In this document: positions 26,589-36,667 of the stretch, in pieces
Numbering within the stretch: the stretch's first letter is position 1
How the letters are laid out: each line of letters begins with the position of its first letter
Assembly: GCA_030442035.1 (NCBI GenBank)
Contig: JAUJEA010000001.1
Span: forward strand, 1,085,559-1,149,558
DNA: 64,000 nucleotides
Reading direction: 5' to 3'
Source: Splendidivirga corallicola
GTDB lineage: Bacteria; Bacteroidota; Bacteroidia; Cytophagales; Cyclobacteriaceae
Position numbers and translations under genes: made by a program
The notes under the pieces: generated by a model
The model's database searches: none
The model's input: only the letters and a program-made list of their open reading frames with translations
Told to the model about the DNA's origin: nothing

Positions 26589-26596
26589 TATTTTTG
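26589..26596 (+). promoter_or_regulatory. -7 element of lepA
   Basis: TATTTTTG, a perfect TAnnTTTG, predicts transcription from about 26603, 11 bases before the ATG. No clear -33 TTTG is present. Confidence 0.4.
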
Positions 26597-26613
26597 CATC
26601 TCTTTTTAGAAGA

Positions 26614-28404
26614 ATGGAAAAAATTAGGAATTTCTGCATCATTGCCCATATCGATCATGGGAAGAGTACTTTAGCCGACAGGCTTTTGCAATCGACGGAT
26701 ACGGTTTCCGAAAGAGAGATGCAAGAGCAACTGCTTGACGATATGGATTTGGAGAGGGAACGTGGGATAACAATTAAAAGCCACGCAATCCAAATGGATT
26801 ATCAATATGAGGGTGAGAGCTATACACTTAATTTGATTGACACTCCCGGCCATGTGGATTTCTCATACGAGGTTTCCAGATCAATAGCTGCCTGTGAGGG
26901 AGCTTTGTTGGTTGTAGACGCCTCACAGGGAATCGAAGCACAAACAATCTCCAATTTATATTTAGCGCTGGAACATGATTTGGAAATCATTCCTGTGCTG
27001 AACAAAATCGATCTACCCGGTGCCATGCCGGAGGAAGTATCTGATCAAATAGTTGATCTCATCGGTTGCGATCATGAGGACATTATCCATGCGAGTGCTA
27101 AGGAAGGCATTGGTATTGAAGATATTTTGAGTGCCATCATTACCAGGGTACCGGCTCCTAAAGGAGATCCCGAGGCTCCGTTGCAAGCCATGATCTTTGA
27201 TTCTGTTTTCAATTCCTATCGAGGTATTGAGGTATATTTCAGGGTTTTTAACGGTAGGATCAATAAAGGGGACAAAGTAAAATTTGTCAATACAGGAAAA
27301 ACCTATGACGCCGATGAAATTGGTATCCTGAAATTGAAACAGGAACCAAAAGATGAAATTGGAACCGGTAATGTGGGTTATCTGATCTCAGGGATCAAGG
27401 TTGCGAAAGAAGTAAAGGTGGGAGATACAATTACCCATGTTCAACGCCCTACTGAAGAAGCTATCAAAGGTTTTGAGGATGTGAAACCCATGGTCTTTGC
27501 TGGTATTTATCCGGTTGAGACCAGTGAATATGAAGAGTTAAGGGCTTCCATGGAAAAACTACAATTGAACGATGCTTCCCTGGTTTGGGAGCCTGAAACT
27601 TCCGCTGCCCTGGGATTTGGTTTTCGGTGCGGATTTTTAGGAATGCTCCATATGGAAATTGTCCAGGAACGCCTTGAAAGGGAATTTGGCATGACGGTCA
27701 TTACCACCGTACCCTCAGTGGAATTTCATGCCATAGGAAGCAAAGGTGATATGATGCCTGTGAATGCACCATCAGAAATGCCAGAGCCCAATACAATTTC
27801 GCATATAGAAGAACCCTTTATACGGGCACAAATTATTTCCAAGGCTGAATATATTGGGGCTATTATTGCCCTTTGTATTGATAAAAGAGGTGTTATCCAA
27901 AACCAGGTGTACTTAACTGCCGACAGAGTAGAGCTTACCTTCGAACTACCATTATCGGAAATAGTCTTTGATTTCTTCGATAAGCTAAAGACCATCTCCA
28001 GAGGATATGCCTCTTTGGATTATGAGTTAATTGGTTTTAAGCAATCTAACATGGTAAAATTGGATATCATGTTGAATGGTGAAAGAGTAGATGCGCTATC
28101 TGCCATAGTGCACCGGGATAAAGCTTATGAATGGGGAAAAAGGCTTTGTGAAAAGTTAAGAGAGCTGTTGCCAAGACAGATGTTTGAAATTGCCATACAG
28201 GCTTCCATTGGCACAAAAATCATTGCCAGAGAAACAGTAAGGGCACTTCGGAAAAATGTATTAGCAAAATGCTATGGTGGTGATATCTCCAGGAAGAGGA
28301 AACTGTTAGAGAAACAGAAAAAAGGTAAAAAGAGAATGAGACAGGTGGGGAATGTTGAAATACCTCAAGAGGCCTTTATGGCTGTGCTAAAACTTGAGAA
28401 TTAA
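26614..28404 (+). CDS. lepA: Elongation factor 4 (LepA), ribosome back-translocase GTPase
   Basis: A 596-residue translational GTPase, normal length. G1 is AHIDHGKST (12-20), DTPGH is G3, NKIDLP is G4. The domain order after the GTPase (beta-barrel, EF-G-like domains III and V) is followed by the LepA-specific C-terminus, ending in [20 protein letters not shown]. LepA acts on ribosomes under salt or stress conditions and during translation initiation. The gene begins a + strand run that continues with folD 75 bases later. Confidence 0.98.
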   Translation: MEKIRNFCIIAHIDHGKSTLADRLLQSTDTVSEREMQEQLLDDMDLERERGITIKSHAIQMDYQYEGESYTLNLIDTPGHVDFSYEVSRSIAACEGALLVVDASQGIEAQTISNLYLALEHDLEIIPVLNKIDLPGAMPEEVSDQIVDLIGCDHEDIIHASAKEGIGIEDILSAIITRVPAPKGDPEAPLQAMIFDSVFNSYRGIEVYFRVFNGRINKGDKVKFVNTGKTYDADEIGILKLKQEPKDEIGTGNVGYLISGIKVAKEVKVGDTITHVQRPTEEAIKGFEDVKPMVFAGIYPVETSEYEELRASMEKLQLNDASLVWEPETSAALGFGFRCGFLGMLHMEIVQERLEREFGMTVITTVPSVEFHAIGSKGDMMPVNAPSEMPEPNTISHIEEPFIRAQIISKAEYIGAIIALCIDKRGVIQNQVYLTADRVELTFELPLSEIVFDFFDKLKTISRGYASLDYELIGFKQSNMVKLDIMLNGERVDALSAIVHRDKAYEWGKRLCEKLRELLPRQMFEIAIQASIGTKIIARETVRALRKNVLAKCYGGDISRKRKLLEKQKKGKKRMRQVGNVEIPQEAFMAVLKLEN

Positions 28405-28479
28405 TAATTGAGAATACGATAAACAGGGAGATTTGTAGCGAGGGAAAACATAAACCTAAAGACTATTAATTTTTTGAAC

Positions 28480-29364
28480 ATGGCACAAATACTTGATGGA
28501 AAAAAAACATCCAGCGACATTCTCAACGACATTACCCAAGAAGTAGCGGAAATAAAAGCTTCCGGAGGAAAAGCACCACACCTGGCAGCTGTTTTGGTTG
28601 GAGATGACGGAGCCAGTGTTACTTACGTAAATGCAAAAGTAAAAGCCTGCGAAAAAGCAGGTTTTGATTCAACCCTGATACATTTACCAGAAAGCACTAC
28701 AGAAGAGGAGCTCTTGAACAAAGTGATTGAGCTTAATAATGACGATAACATCGATGGCTTTATTGTACAGGTTCCTTTACCTAAGCATATTGATGAACAA
28801 AAAGTGGTGGACACTATTTCTCCCTTAAAAGATGTAGATGGCTTTCATCCCATGAACCTGGGTAATATGTTGCTTGACCTTCCCGGCTTTGTTCCTGCGA
28901 CACCAAAGGGTATTATGTTATTGTTGGAAAGAAATAACATTGAGACTGAAGGTAAAAATTGCGTGGTTATTGGCAGAAGTCATACAGTAGGCACTCCTGT
29001 AAGTGTGCTGATGTCCAGAAATAAAAAACCAGGAAACAGTACAGTTACGTTAACACATAGTAGAACTAAAGACCTGGCCAAAGTTGCTAGTCAGGCAGAC
29101 ATATTGATTGTGGCCATTGGAAGACCTGAATTTGTCACAGCCGATATGGTGAAGGAAGGTGCAGTTGTAGTGGATGTGGGTATTCATAGAGTAGAAGCTC
29201 CTGAAAGAAAATCCGGATTCAGGTTAAAAGGTGATGTAAAATTTGATGAAGTAGAGCCAAAAGCAAGTTATATTTCACCGGTGCCAGGTGGCGTTGGGCC
29301 TATGACCATTGCCTCTCTGTTACACAATACCTTGCTTGCAGCTAAGATGAAAAAAAAGCACTGA
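28480..29364 (+). CDS. folD: Bifunctional 5,10-methylene-THF dehydrogenase/cyclohydrolase
   Basis: About 294 residues, FolD family length. Seen are [14 protein letters not shown] (the Y-x3-K catalytic pair), [10 protein letters not shown], the NADP loop [10 protein letters not shown], and the tail [16 protein letters not shown]. The start at 28480 (MAQILDG) is an ATG; an upstream TTG at 28474 only adds two residues. It supplies formyl-THF for purine and fMet-tRNA synthesis. The gene follows lepA by 75 bases and may be cotranscribed. Confidence 0.97.
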   Translation: MAQILDGKKTSSDILNDITQEVAEIKASGGKAPHLAAVLVGDDGASVTYVNAKVKACEKAGFDSTLIHLPESTTEEELLNKVIELNNDDNIDGFIVQVPLPKHIDEQKVVDTISPLKDVDGFHPMNLGNMLLDLPGFVPATPKGIMLLLERNNIETEGKNCVVIGRSHTVGTPVSVLMSRNKKPGNSTVTLTHSRTKDLAKVASQADILIVAIGRPEFVTADMVKEGAVVVDVGIHRVEAPERKSGFRLKGDVKFDEVEPKASYISPVPGGVGPMTIASLLHNTLLAAKMKKKH

Positions 29365-29552
29365 GGTGTCAGGCATCAGATTTCAGCCTTTCTGATGTCT
29401 TTTGGTCCGTATTAAGGTTGTCAGATAACTGTCGTGTAAAAGTGCTTAAGTTTAAAAAGTGTTAAAGTTTGGAAAGTGCTAAACAGATTTATGTTGGGTT
29501 ATCAATCGTAATTTCATAGTCCGAAATTCGTCATTTGTAATTTGTAATTAAC
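29364..29552. repeat. Cluster of B, A and C repeats after folD
   Basis: 29364-29400: family B (GTGTCAGGCATCAGATTTCAG) with an inner stem CATCAGA/TCTGATG followed by TCTTTTGG, possibly acting as a terminator. 29440-29484: family A (AAGTGCTTAAGTTT, AAGTGTTAAAGTTTGG). 29506-29551: family C (AATTCGTCATTTGTAATTTG). All lie between folD and queE. Confidence 0.5.
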
Positions 29553-29588
29553 AAAGCGGTTCAATCACCCGCTCAAACAAAAATTAAG

Positions 29589-30221
29589 ATGAAAACACAA
29601 TTATCAGAAACAATTCTCGACACCCTCGAGCTTCCCGTAATGGAGGCTTTCTACACAATTCAGGGAGAGGGTTTCCACCAGGGTAAAGCTGCTTATTTCA
29701 TTAGACTAGCAGGTTGTGATGTAGGATGCCACTGGTGTGATGTAAAGGAATCCTGGGATGCCACTAAATTCCCAAAGCAAAGGATAAAAGATGTTGTAGC
29801 CGAGGCTTCTAAAAGTAATTGCCGCTTGGCAGTTATTACGGGTGGAGAGCCTCTGATGCATAATCTGGATGTACTGACTGAAGCGTTGCAATTAAAAGGC
29901 TTCAAAGTGCACCTTGAGACCTCCGGTGCCCATCCTCTCAGTGGTCGATGGGACTGGATATGTTTTTCTCCAAAAAAATTCAAAAAACCTTTGCCTGGGA
30001 TCTACGACTTTGCAAATGAGTTAAAAGTGGTCGTTTACAACAAAAGTGATTTTGCCTGGGCTGAATCCTTTGCAGAAAATATGAGGGAGGAATGTCTTCT
30101 TTACCTGCAACCCGAATGGTCCAAACAACATAAAATGTTGCCATTGATCATTGATTATATTAAAGATAATCCCAAGTGGCAGGTGTCGTTGCAGACACAT
30201 AAATACATGGATATTCCTTAA
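29589..30221 (+). CDS. queE: 7-carboxy-7-deazaguanine synthase
   Basis: A 210-residue radical SAM enzyme. The iron-sulfur ligands are Cys43, Cys47 and Cys50 in AGCDVGCHWCD, the CxxxCxxC of QueE. FYTIQGEGFH precedes it, and ITGGEPLMH is the SAM-binding stretch. The C-terminal YLQPEWS and SLQTHKYMDIP end is QueE-specific. It makes CDG from 6-carboxy-tetrahydropterin in queuosine synthesis; queG, which finishes that pathway, lies at 43844 in this window. The pabB gene follows 38 bases later. Confidence 0.96.
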   Translation: MKTQLSETILDTLELPVMEAFYTIQGEGFHQGKAAYFIRLAGCDVGCHWCDVKESWDATKFPKQRIKDVVAEASKSNCRLAVITGGEPLMHNLDVLTEALQLKGFKVHLETSGAHPLSGRWDWICFSPKKFKKPLPGIYDFANELKVVVYNKSDFAWAESFAENMREECLLYLQPEWSKQHKMLPLIIDYIKDNPKWQVSLQTHKYMDIP

Positions 30222-30259
30222 TCAGTCATAATATACGGTCCTTTGAAATATTGATCCCA

Positions 30260-31240
30260 ATGACGATTACAAATAAAGAAGACTTCAGGAAACGCATGAA
30301 TGATATGGGATCCGAAGGTATTCCTTTTTTATTTGTTATTGACTTTGAGATGAAAAAACCTGTCATTTTTCCAATAAGGGAAATGACACAGCATCCTATA
30401 TTATTTGACATCAATGGTTATCGGAATTATGCCTATCATCCCTCAAAGCCTTTAAATGTTACGCTGAGCAAATTCCCCACACCTTACGAGGAATATGAGA
30501 AATCATTTAAAAGAGTGCGTGATCATTTGGCCTACGGAAACTCATTCCTGGTCAACTTGACTTGTAAAACAAAAATCAACATCAACAAAACACTCAAAGA
30601 TATTTTTTACAATAGTCAGGCTAAATACAAGCTGTTGATCAATGAAGAATATCTGATTTTTTCCCCGGAAATTTTCATCAAAATTCAGGATGGAACAATT
30701 GCATCGTATCCAATGAAAGGGACAATCGATGCCGGATTGCCTAACGCCGAAAAAATAATATTGGACGATAAAAAAGAATTGGCAGAACATGTAACGATCG
30801 TAGATCTCATCAGGAACGACCTGAGCAGAGTGGCCAACAAAGTACATGTGGAAAGATTTCGTTACATTGACAAGATCAAAACAAATGAAAAAGAGCTGCT
30901 TCAGGTAAGTTCCGAAATCAAAGGGAATCTACCTGAAGATTATCCGAAAAGAATAGGCGATATCCTGTTTTCTATGCTCCCTGCAGGCTCTATTAGTGGG
31001 GCACCCAAGCAAAAGACAGTTGAGATAATTCAGGAAAGTGAATATTCGGAACGTGGTTATTTTACAGGTGTCTTTGGCTACTTTGATGGTAAAGATCTGG
31101 ATAGTGGCGTAATGATTAGGTATATTGAAAAACAGGGAGATGACTATTACTTTCGTAGTGGTGGTGGTATCACTGTTAATAGCAACCCCAAAACAGAATA
31201 CCAGGAAATGATCGATAAAATATATGTGCCGGTTAATTGA
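30260..31240 (+). CDS. pabB: Aminodeoxychorismate synthase component I (PabB)
   Basis: A 326-residue chorismate-binding enzyme, short for the family (E. coli PabB 453), as it lacks the N-terminal part. PMKGTIDAG holds the Lys that marks PabB (anthranilate synthases have Ala there). NDLSRVANKV, LPAGSISGAPKQKT, GYFTGVFGYFDG and FRSGGGITVNS follow in order. Product: 4-amino-4-deoxychorismate. ATG at 30260 preferred over a TTG at 30251. It overlaps pabC by 17 bases, so the two are translationally coupled. pabA is not in the window. Confidence 0.95.
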   Translation: MTITNKEDFRKRMNDMGSEGIPFLFVIDFEMKKPVIFPIREMTQHPILFDINGYRNYAYHPSKPLNVTLSKFPTPYEEYEKSFKRVRDHLAYGNSFLVNLTCKTKININKTLKDIFYNSQAKYKLLINEEYLIFSPEIFIKIQDGTIASYPMKGTIDAGLPNAEKIILDDKKELAEHVTIVDLIRNDLSRVANKVHVERFRYIDKIKTNEKELLQVSSEIKGNLPEDYPKRIGDILFSMLPAGSISGAPKQKTVEIIQESEYSERGYFTGVFGYFDGKDLDSGVMIRYIEKQGDDYYFRSGGGITVNSNPKTEYQEMIDKIYVPVN

Positions 31241-31820
31241 AACCATTAAAATCTCCAATAGAACAATCCACCATTTGCCATACCATACCCGGCGAATGCA
31301 CACATCAAGATCCTCCCTTTTCAACTGTAAAGACTTCCTGGATCTGGAAAAAATTATCCATTTACCAGAGTGGCTCACTGATAACGTTTATAAATGCCGT
31401 ATCATTTATTCTCAAACCATCGAAAAAATTGAATTTGAGCCCTATCGTAAAAAAGAAATCCAAACATTGAAACTCGTTCATGATGATACAATCGAATATA
31501 AGTTTAAGTATCAAAATCGACAAAGTATCAATACACTTTTCGAACTTAAGGAGAATTGTGATGACATTTTGATTGTCAAAAATGGATATATTACGGATAC
31601 TTCTTATTGTAATATTGCGTTCAATGATGGTAGGATCTGGCTCACCCCGACAACCCCTTTATTAAAGGGAACTATGCGGGAACAACTACTTGAACAGGAT
31701 AAAATAAAAGAAAAAGAGATTACACTGGATAGTCTAAGACAATTTAAAGTCTTCAAATTAATGAATGCGATGATAGGGTTTGATGGGCCGGAAGTTGAAG
31801 TAAGTAATATTGTAAAGTAA
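31224..31820 (+). CDS. pabC: Aminodeoxychorismate lyase, class IV aminotransferase (PabC)
   Basis: A 198-residue class IV PLP enzyme. It starts inside the end of pabB (ATG at 31224). HTRRMHTSR, KCRIIYS, VKNGYITDTSYCNIAF and LTPTTPLLKGTMREQLL are the class IV motifs; the Lys of VHDDTIEYKFK is the probable PLP Lys. The protein is short for the family (about 270). It should convert aminodeoxychorismate to 4-aminobenzoate for folate, with the neighbouring pabB and with folD upstream. Confidence 0.92.
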   Translation: MCRLIETIKISNRTIHHLPYHTRRMHTSRSSLFNCKDFLDLEKIIHLPEWLTDNVYKCRIIYSQTIEKIEFEPYRKKEIQTLKLVHDDTIEYKFKYQNRQSINTLFELKENCDDILIVKNGYITDTSYCNIAFNDGRIWLTPTTPLLKGTMREQLLEQDKIKEKEITLDSLRQFKVFKLMNAMIGFDGPEVEVSNIVK

Positions 31821-31823
31821 TCG

Positions 31824-32046
31824 AAGTTTTAAAGTGTTAGCGTGTTGAAGTATGGTATTCTAATCGTAATTTGAAATTCAATGCCATTTAGTTAAGGAAA
31901 TATTTTGAAAGCCTTCAGGCATCAGGTATCAGATTTCAGCTTAAATAATGTTTTTTAGTGTGCCAAAATTACCTGACACCTAAGACCTGATGCCTGAAAG
32001 CTTACCTTAATAGCATTAATTTAAAATTCAACATTTATCAAATATT
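31824..32046. repeat. A, C and paired inverted B repeats before the PorE-like gene
   Basis: 31824-31853 family A (AAGTGTTAGCGTGTTGAAG). 31861-31880 and 32018-32046 family C. 31914-31944 (CCTTCAGGCATCAGGTATCAG) and 31971-32000 (CTGACACCTAAGACCTGATGC) are inverted B copies with arms of about 31 bp and a loop near 29, imperfect. They are in the promoter gap of the PorE-like gene. Confidence 0.55.
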
Positions 32047-32086
32047 TCAAATGAATAATGTGGCCAAATATCCAAGCATGAAACAT

Positions 32087-34012
32087 TTCAGAAATAGTTT
32101 TTTTGTTTTTCTTTTAATATTTCAAATTTCTTCTCTTTTTGGTCAAAAAGGCCCGACCTATACTACCAAATCAAAAAAAGCAATAAGTCTTTATAATGAA
32201 TCGGAGAACTTTTTGGTAAGGAGACAACTGCGAGAAGCTTTGACTCTTTTGAAACAGGCTTTGGAAAAAGATGATGCATTTGTTGAAGCGCATTTAAGAT
32301 CGGCTGAGATTTATCAATTATTAAGAAATAAAAAAGAGGAAACCTACCATCTCAACAAGGTCATAGCTATTGCTCCTGATAATCCATTATTTGCGCATGC
32401 CCATGTTTCTCTTGCGGAATTGGACTTAGGCAGTGGGCAATATGGTCAGGCCAAAGAACGTGTTAACACCTATCTTAAACTTAATCCAACTGATAGCAGA
32501 ATCGTGGCAAGAGCTCAACGTATCTTAAAAAACATAGATTTCGCAGAAGAAAAAATTAAACAACCTTTGGATTTTAAGCCTGCCCCACTTCCCAAAACAG
32601 TAAACAGACTTCCACAACAATATTTTCCTGTATTATCAGCTGACCAGCAATATCTTTTTTTTACAGGAAAAGAAGGCTTTTCAATGGCTTATGATGAAGA
32701 TATTTATATATGTGAAAGGGATGAAAACGGCGTTTGGGGTGAACCCCAATCTATATCAGAAAATATTAATTCGGATGGAAACGAGGGTACCTGTACGATC
32801 TCAGCAGACGGCCGTACCATTATTTTCACTTCTTGCCTTGGTAGAAAGGGATATGGCAGCTGCGACCTGTTCATTAGTTATAGAGAAGGGGACAAATGGT
32901 CCAAACCAGAAAATATGGGGAGCAGAATAAATAGCCGTTATTGGGAATCGCAACCCTCTCTGTCAGCTGATGGCCGTACACTCTATTTTGTCTCAGATAG
33001 AAAAGGAGGAATTGGCAAAAGAGATATTTATGTCAGTGAGCGAGTAAAGGATGGCAGCTGGTCGGTTCCATATAATTTAGGAAAACCCATTAACACGCCG
33101 GAGGATGAAGTCTCACCTTTTATACATGTCAATGGGCAAACCTTATTTTTTGCCTCCAAAGGACATCCCGGTTTTGGAAATTTTGATATTTTTTCATCTA
33201 ATCTGAAAGAGGAACTTTGGAACGTCCCGGAAAACCTTGGATATCCAATCAATACTTTTGAGGATCAGGTTTCTCTCTTTGTAACAGCTGATGGACTGCA
33301 TGGTTACTATTCTAATGAAAGTTACGATAATGATGGGAATATCATTAGTCGTATTAATCAATTCTCTTTGCCGGAAGAAATACGCATCAAAAACAGAAGT
33401 AATTTCGTGAAAGGTGTAGTTTATGATAATGAGACGGGCAATGTTTTGGAAGCAAATATTGATCTCTATGACCTCAGGAATAATACATTATTATCTTCTG
33501 TCTCATCAGATGCCCAAAATGGGCGTTATCTCATGGTTCTTACTCAAGGAGCAGAGTATGCTTTATATGTCAACAAAAAGGGCTACCTATTTAAGAGTTT
33601 ATCATTCAACTATATTGAAAAAAAAGAACTGGCTCCGATTGTTATCAATATCTATCTGGAGCCTATAAAAAAAGGTACAGCCACCGTTCTGAACAATATT
33701 TTCTTTGATGTGAATAAATATGAAGTCAAGGAAAAATCGACAACTGAACTGGAAAAGGTAAAAGCATTTTTAGCTGAAAACCCTGAGGTAAATATTGGCA
33801 TTGGAGGCCACACGGATAATACCGGTTCACCTGAATATAATAAAACACTGTCCTTAAACCGTGCGAAGGCAGTTTACAATTATCTTATCGAAATGGGAGT
33901 GAATGCCAAACGTTTACGATTTAAGGGTTTTGGGCAGGACAAGCCTATTGCTGCCAATGATTCCGAAGCCAATCGTCAACTCAACAGAAGGATAGAGTTT
34001 GTGATCCTATAA
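32087..34012 (+). CDS. PorE-like TPR / PD40 propeller / CRD / OmpA-domain protein (T9SS-associated type)
   Basis: Start chosen at MKHFRNSFF (32087) because it gives a signal peptide ending SLFGQ; no lipobox is seen. About 641 residues. Residues 35-155 are TPR repeats (ALTLLKQALEKDDAFVEAHLR). Residues 185-420 hold PD40/WD40-like propeller blades (SADQQYLFFTGKEG, SADGRTIIFTSC, SADGRTLYFVSDRKGG, VNGQTLFFASKGHPGFGNFD). A carboxypeptidase-regulatory-like domain follows (VVYDNETGNVLEANIDLYD), then an OmpA_C domain with FFDVNKYEVKEKS, GGHTDNTGSPEYNKTLSLNRAKAV and LRFKGFGQDKP. The order equals that of P. gingivalis PorE, a peptidoglycan-binding T9SS part; the match is by architecture only. Confidence 0.85.
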   Translation, partial: FRNSFFVFLLIFQISSLFGQKGPTYTTKSKKAISLYNESENFLVRRQLREALTLLKQALEKDDAFVEAHLRSAEIYQLLRNKKEETYHLNKVIAIAPDNPLFAHAHVSLAELDLGSGQYGQAKERVNTYLKLNPTDSRIVARAQRILKNIDFAEEKIKQPLDFKPAPLPKTVNRLPQQYFPVLSADQQYLFFTGKEGFSMAYDEDIYICERDENGVWGEPQSISENINSDGNEGTCTISADGRTIIFTSCLGRKGYGSCDLFISYREGDKWSKPENMGSRINSRYWESQPSLSADGRTLYFVSDRKGGIGKRDIYVSERVKDGSWSVPYNLGKPINTPEDEVSPFIHVNGQTLFFASKGHPGFGNFDIFSSNLKEELWNVPENLGYPINTFEDQVSLFVTADGLHGYYSNESYDNDGNIISRINQFSLPEEIRIKNRSNFVKGVVYDNETGNVLEANIDLYDLRNNTLLSSVSSDAQNGRYLMVLTQGAEYALYVNKKGYLFKSLSFNYIEKKELAPIVINIYLEPIKKGTATVLNNIFFDVNKYEVKEKSTTELEKVKAFLAENPEVNIGIGGHTDNTGSPEYNKTLSLNRAKAVYNYLIEMGVNAKRLRFKGFGQDKPIAANDSEANRQLNRRIEFVIL

Positions 34013-34111
34013 TTCAATTTTCCACTTTGTTTATATATTTTTGGCTCATGGCCGTTCACAGAAAATGGTGGTCAAATAATTGACAATTTACCATGAACAA
34101 ATAGCTAAACC

Positions 34112-34765
34112 ATGATTGAACAATACCAAAGAAAACTCAAAGCAAAGGAAAAGGAGCAGTTAGAGTCAGAAATAAAGATCATACAAAAAAGAAACAAATT
34201 TCAGAAGCGGGTATTCATCACCACATTGACAGTCAATATTATATTGGTAGCAGTGATCTTATATTTATTTTTTAATGTGCAGAATAAATCCATGATCTTC
34301 ATCCTGGTGGGTATTTTGGCTTTCTATCTTTTCACTTCTTATTGGGGACATAAAAAAAGAACCTCAATCCATAAGGCCTCGATTAATGGGCTTAAAGCTG
34401 CTATCGATAAAAACGAAGTGGATGTAATACACTGTCGCACAAATACTGTATATCAATTACAAAAAATGTTTGGAATGGGTGAAGGTTTCCTTTTCAAATC
34501 CGGTGAAAAATATTTTTACATTGAAAATACCGGCATTTTTGATGTCGAAAAATTCCCCAACACAGATTTCGAAGTGGTTCGTATACCCCATGAGCATAAA
34601 CACGAAATGGTATTTCAGGAAATATATAATGCAGGGGTTAAGTTAAAACCGGAAAAAAGTATCTCGGCCAAAACCAGGAGAGAAATGCTCCAGTTCGACA
34701 ATTATCCTGAAAACTTTACCATTCTGGAAAATGGACTTGGTCAATTGGAAAAATATTTTGTTTAA
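34112..34765 (+). CDS. Membrane protein of unknown function
   Basis: I do not recognise this 217-residue protein. The first 30 residues are charged and helical (KAKEKEQLESEIKIIQKR). Two hydrophobic segments lie at about 36-55 and 63-78. The remainder is a soluble domain with KKMFGMGEGFLFKSGEKYFYIENTG and PHEHKHEMVFQEIYNAGVKLKPEKSIS. It probably lies in the inner membrane with the soluble domain in the cytoplasm. It follows the PorE-like gene by 100 bases and precedes the thioesterase gene by 41; cotranscription with the latter is plausible. Confidence 0.55.
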   Translation: MIEQYQRKLKAKEKEQLESEIKIIQKRNKFQKRVFITTLTVNIILVAVILYLFFNVQNKSMIFILVGILAFYLFTSYWGHKKRTSIHKASINGLKAAIDKNEVDVIHCRTNTVYQLQKMFGMGEGFLFKSGEKYFYIENTGIFDVEKFPNTDFEVVRIPHEHKHEMVFQEIYNAGVKLKPEKSISAKTRREMLQFDNYPENFTILENGLGQLEKYFV

Positions 34766-34806
34766 ACTTCAATAAATCTCTAAAGTAAGACGTCAACATT
34801 CAAAGT

Positions 34807-35259
34807 ATGCAAGCAGTCAATCCCAATTACAAGGTACGTGTGGAAAAGTTCCTGGAAAGACAGCACTTTATGAAATTGGTTGGTTTTCAGTTAGATGTAA
34901 TTGAGGCAGGTAGAACCGAAGGATGGCTGGAGGTCAAAGAAGCCCATCATCAGCAAACAGGATTGGTGCATGGTGGAGTTACGGTGACTTTAGCTGATAT
35001 AGTAGCTGGTTTTGCAGCTTATACATTGGTTCCTGAAAATTGCCATGTAGTCACTGCAGAGTTGAAAATTTCATATTTCCGGCCTGGATTAGGCAGAAAA
35101 CTGAGAGCCATAGGTCACGTTCTGAAATCAGGAAAAAGAATGAATTTTTGTGAAGCAGAAGTTTGGTCTATTGAGGATGGGGAGCGTTTCCTGATTGCCA
35201 AAGCAACTACTACCATGGCCACCATATACCCTGAAGATTATCCGGGAAAGAATGGCTGA
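34807..35259 (+). CDS. PaaI-type hotdog thioesterase
   Basis: A 150-residue hotdog-fold protein. QQTGLVHGGVTVTLADIVAGFAAYT is the PaaI-type active-site stretch, with the catalytic Asp in LADI and the GG turn. The second half has LKISYFRPGLGRKLRAIGHVLKSGK. It should hydrolyse acyl-CoA or aryl-CoA thioesters; the exact substrate is not predictable. It overlaps the next gene by 8 bases. Confidence 0.88.
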   Translation: MQAVNPNYKVRVEKFLERQHFMKLVGFQLDVIEAGRTEGWLEVKEAHHQQTGLVHGGVTVTLADIVAGFAAYTLVPENCHVVTAELKISYFRPGLGRKLRAIGHVLKSGKRMNFCEAEVWSIEDGERFLIAKATTTMATIYPEDYPGKNG

Positions 35260-36667
35260 CTATTTGATACCACCGGCTGATGCTTTAAAGAAAAAGTTTC
35301 CCTTTAATCCCACTCCCGGACAATTAAGGCTTTTCGAACTCCTTGGCAATTTTATCCTGGATAAAAAAGAATCGAGTTCCTCGCTCATTATCAAAGGTTA
35401 TGCAGGGACTGGCAAAACAACTGTAGTGGCCACATTGGTCAAAATCCTAAAGTATTACCAATACAAGTCTATGCTTTTGGCACCTACTGGGAGGGCGGCC
35501 AAAGTGATGTCGCATTATGCTGAAAGAAAAGCTTTTACCATCCACAAGATCATATATAAGCTGGTTCAGGATCCGGAGACTTCCGTAGCTTATTTTAAAA
35601 GGCAGAAAAATTATCACAAAAACACCATTTTCATTGTAGACGAGGCTTCTATGCTCTCGAATCATGCGGATTTCGGGAATCAAGGACTTTTAGCCGACTT
35701 GATCAATTTTGTCTTTGAAAACAGCACTAACAAATTAATTTTAATTGGAGATACCGCACAACTACCACCTGTTGGTCAGGTTGATAGTCCCGGCTTGAAC
35801 GCCACAATATTAAATTCAGATCACAAATTGAAGACCAGTGAAATAGAGCTGACTGAAGTAATGCGCCAGGAAATGGACTCGGGGATCTTATTCAATGCAA
35901 CAGGTATTCGAAATCAAATCAGAGCTAACCAAATAGCCATTAAATTTTTCACCAATACTTTCCCAGACATATTCCGGCTTCCAAATGAAAAAATGGAAGA
36001 TGGATTGAGATATGCTTATGACAAATTTGGAACAGAAAATACGGTGATAATATGTCGTTCCAACAAATCGGCGGTACAGTACAATGAGTATATCCGGCGC
36101 ACCATTCATTTCTATGAAAATGAGCTTGAAGTTGGTGATTTCCTGATGATCGTAAAAAATAACTATTTCTTTCTACCATCTGATTCACCGGTAGGTTTCT
36201 TGGCCAATGGTGATTTCGTTGAAATCATGAAGGTAGTTTCCTTTGAGGAGATGCATGGATTTAGATTCGCCACACTGGAATTGAGATTGGTTGATTATCC
36301 TAACGAGGATCATTTACAGGCCAAAGTACTCCTTGACACGCTTCACTCTTATCACACATCACTTTCGGAAGAGGACAATAGAAAGCTTTACCAAAGCGTC
36401 ATGGAGGATTATCTGGATGAACCTTCCAAGAAGAAAAGAATAGAAGCTATGAGAAACGATCCATATCTCAATGCATTACAAATCAAATTTGCTTATGCAC
36501 TCACATGTCATAAATCACAAGGAGGGCAATGGCCAGCCGTATTCCTTGATCAAGGTTATTTGAAAGAAGACATGATCAATAAAGAGTATTTAAGGTGGCT
36601 TTATACGGCCATCACCAGGGCAACTTCAGAATTATATTTGATCAATTTTGATAAGAAGTTTTTTTGA
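35252..36667 (+). CDS. RecD-like SF1B DNA helicase (AAA_30 / UvrD_C_2)
   Basis: The start at 35252 (MADYLIPPADALKK) is chosen; the longer frame begins inside the thioesterase. About 471 residues. Walker A GYAGTGKTT is near 45-53, Walker B FIVDEASMLS follows, and IGDTAQLPPVG is motif III. The C-terminus has ALTCHKSQGGQWPAVFLDQGY and LRWLYTAITRATSELYLI, motifs V-VI of SF1B. It is a single-chain RecD2-like helicase of the shorter type without the N-terminal part, function not established. It overlaps the thioesterase by 8 bases, so they are translationally coupled. Confidence 0.9.
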   Translation: MADYLIPPADALKKKFPFNPTPGQLRLFELLGNFILDKKESSSSLIIKGYAGTGKTTVVATLVKILKYYQYKSMLLAPTGRAAKVMSHYAERKAFTIHKIIYKLVQDPETSVAYFKRQKNYHKNTIFIVDEASMLSNHADFGNQGLLADLINFVFENSTNKLILIGDTAQLPPVGQVDSPGLNATILNSDHKLKTSEIELTEVMRQEMDSGILFNATGIRNQIRANQIAIKFFTNTFPDIFRLPNEKMEDGLRYAYDKFGTENTVIICRSNKSAVQYNEYIRRTIHFYENELEVGDFLMIVKNNYFFLPSDSPVGFLANGDFVEIMKVVSFEEMHGFRFATLELRLVDYPNEDHLQAKVLLDTLHSYHTSLSEEDNRKLYQSVMEDYLDEPSKKKRIEAMRNDPYLNALQIKFAYALTCHKSQGGQWPAVFLDQGYLKEDMINKEYLRWLYTAITRATSELYLINFDKKFF

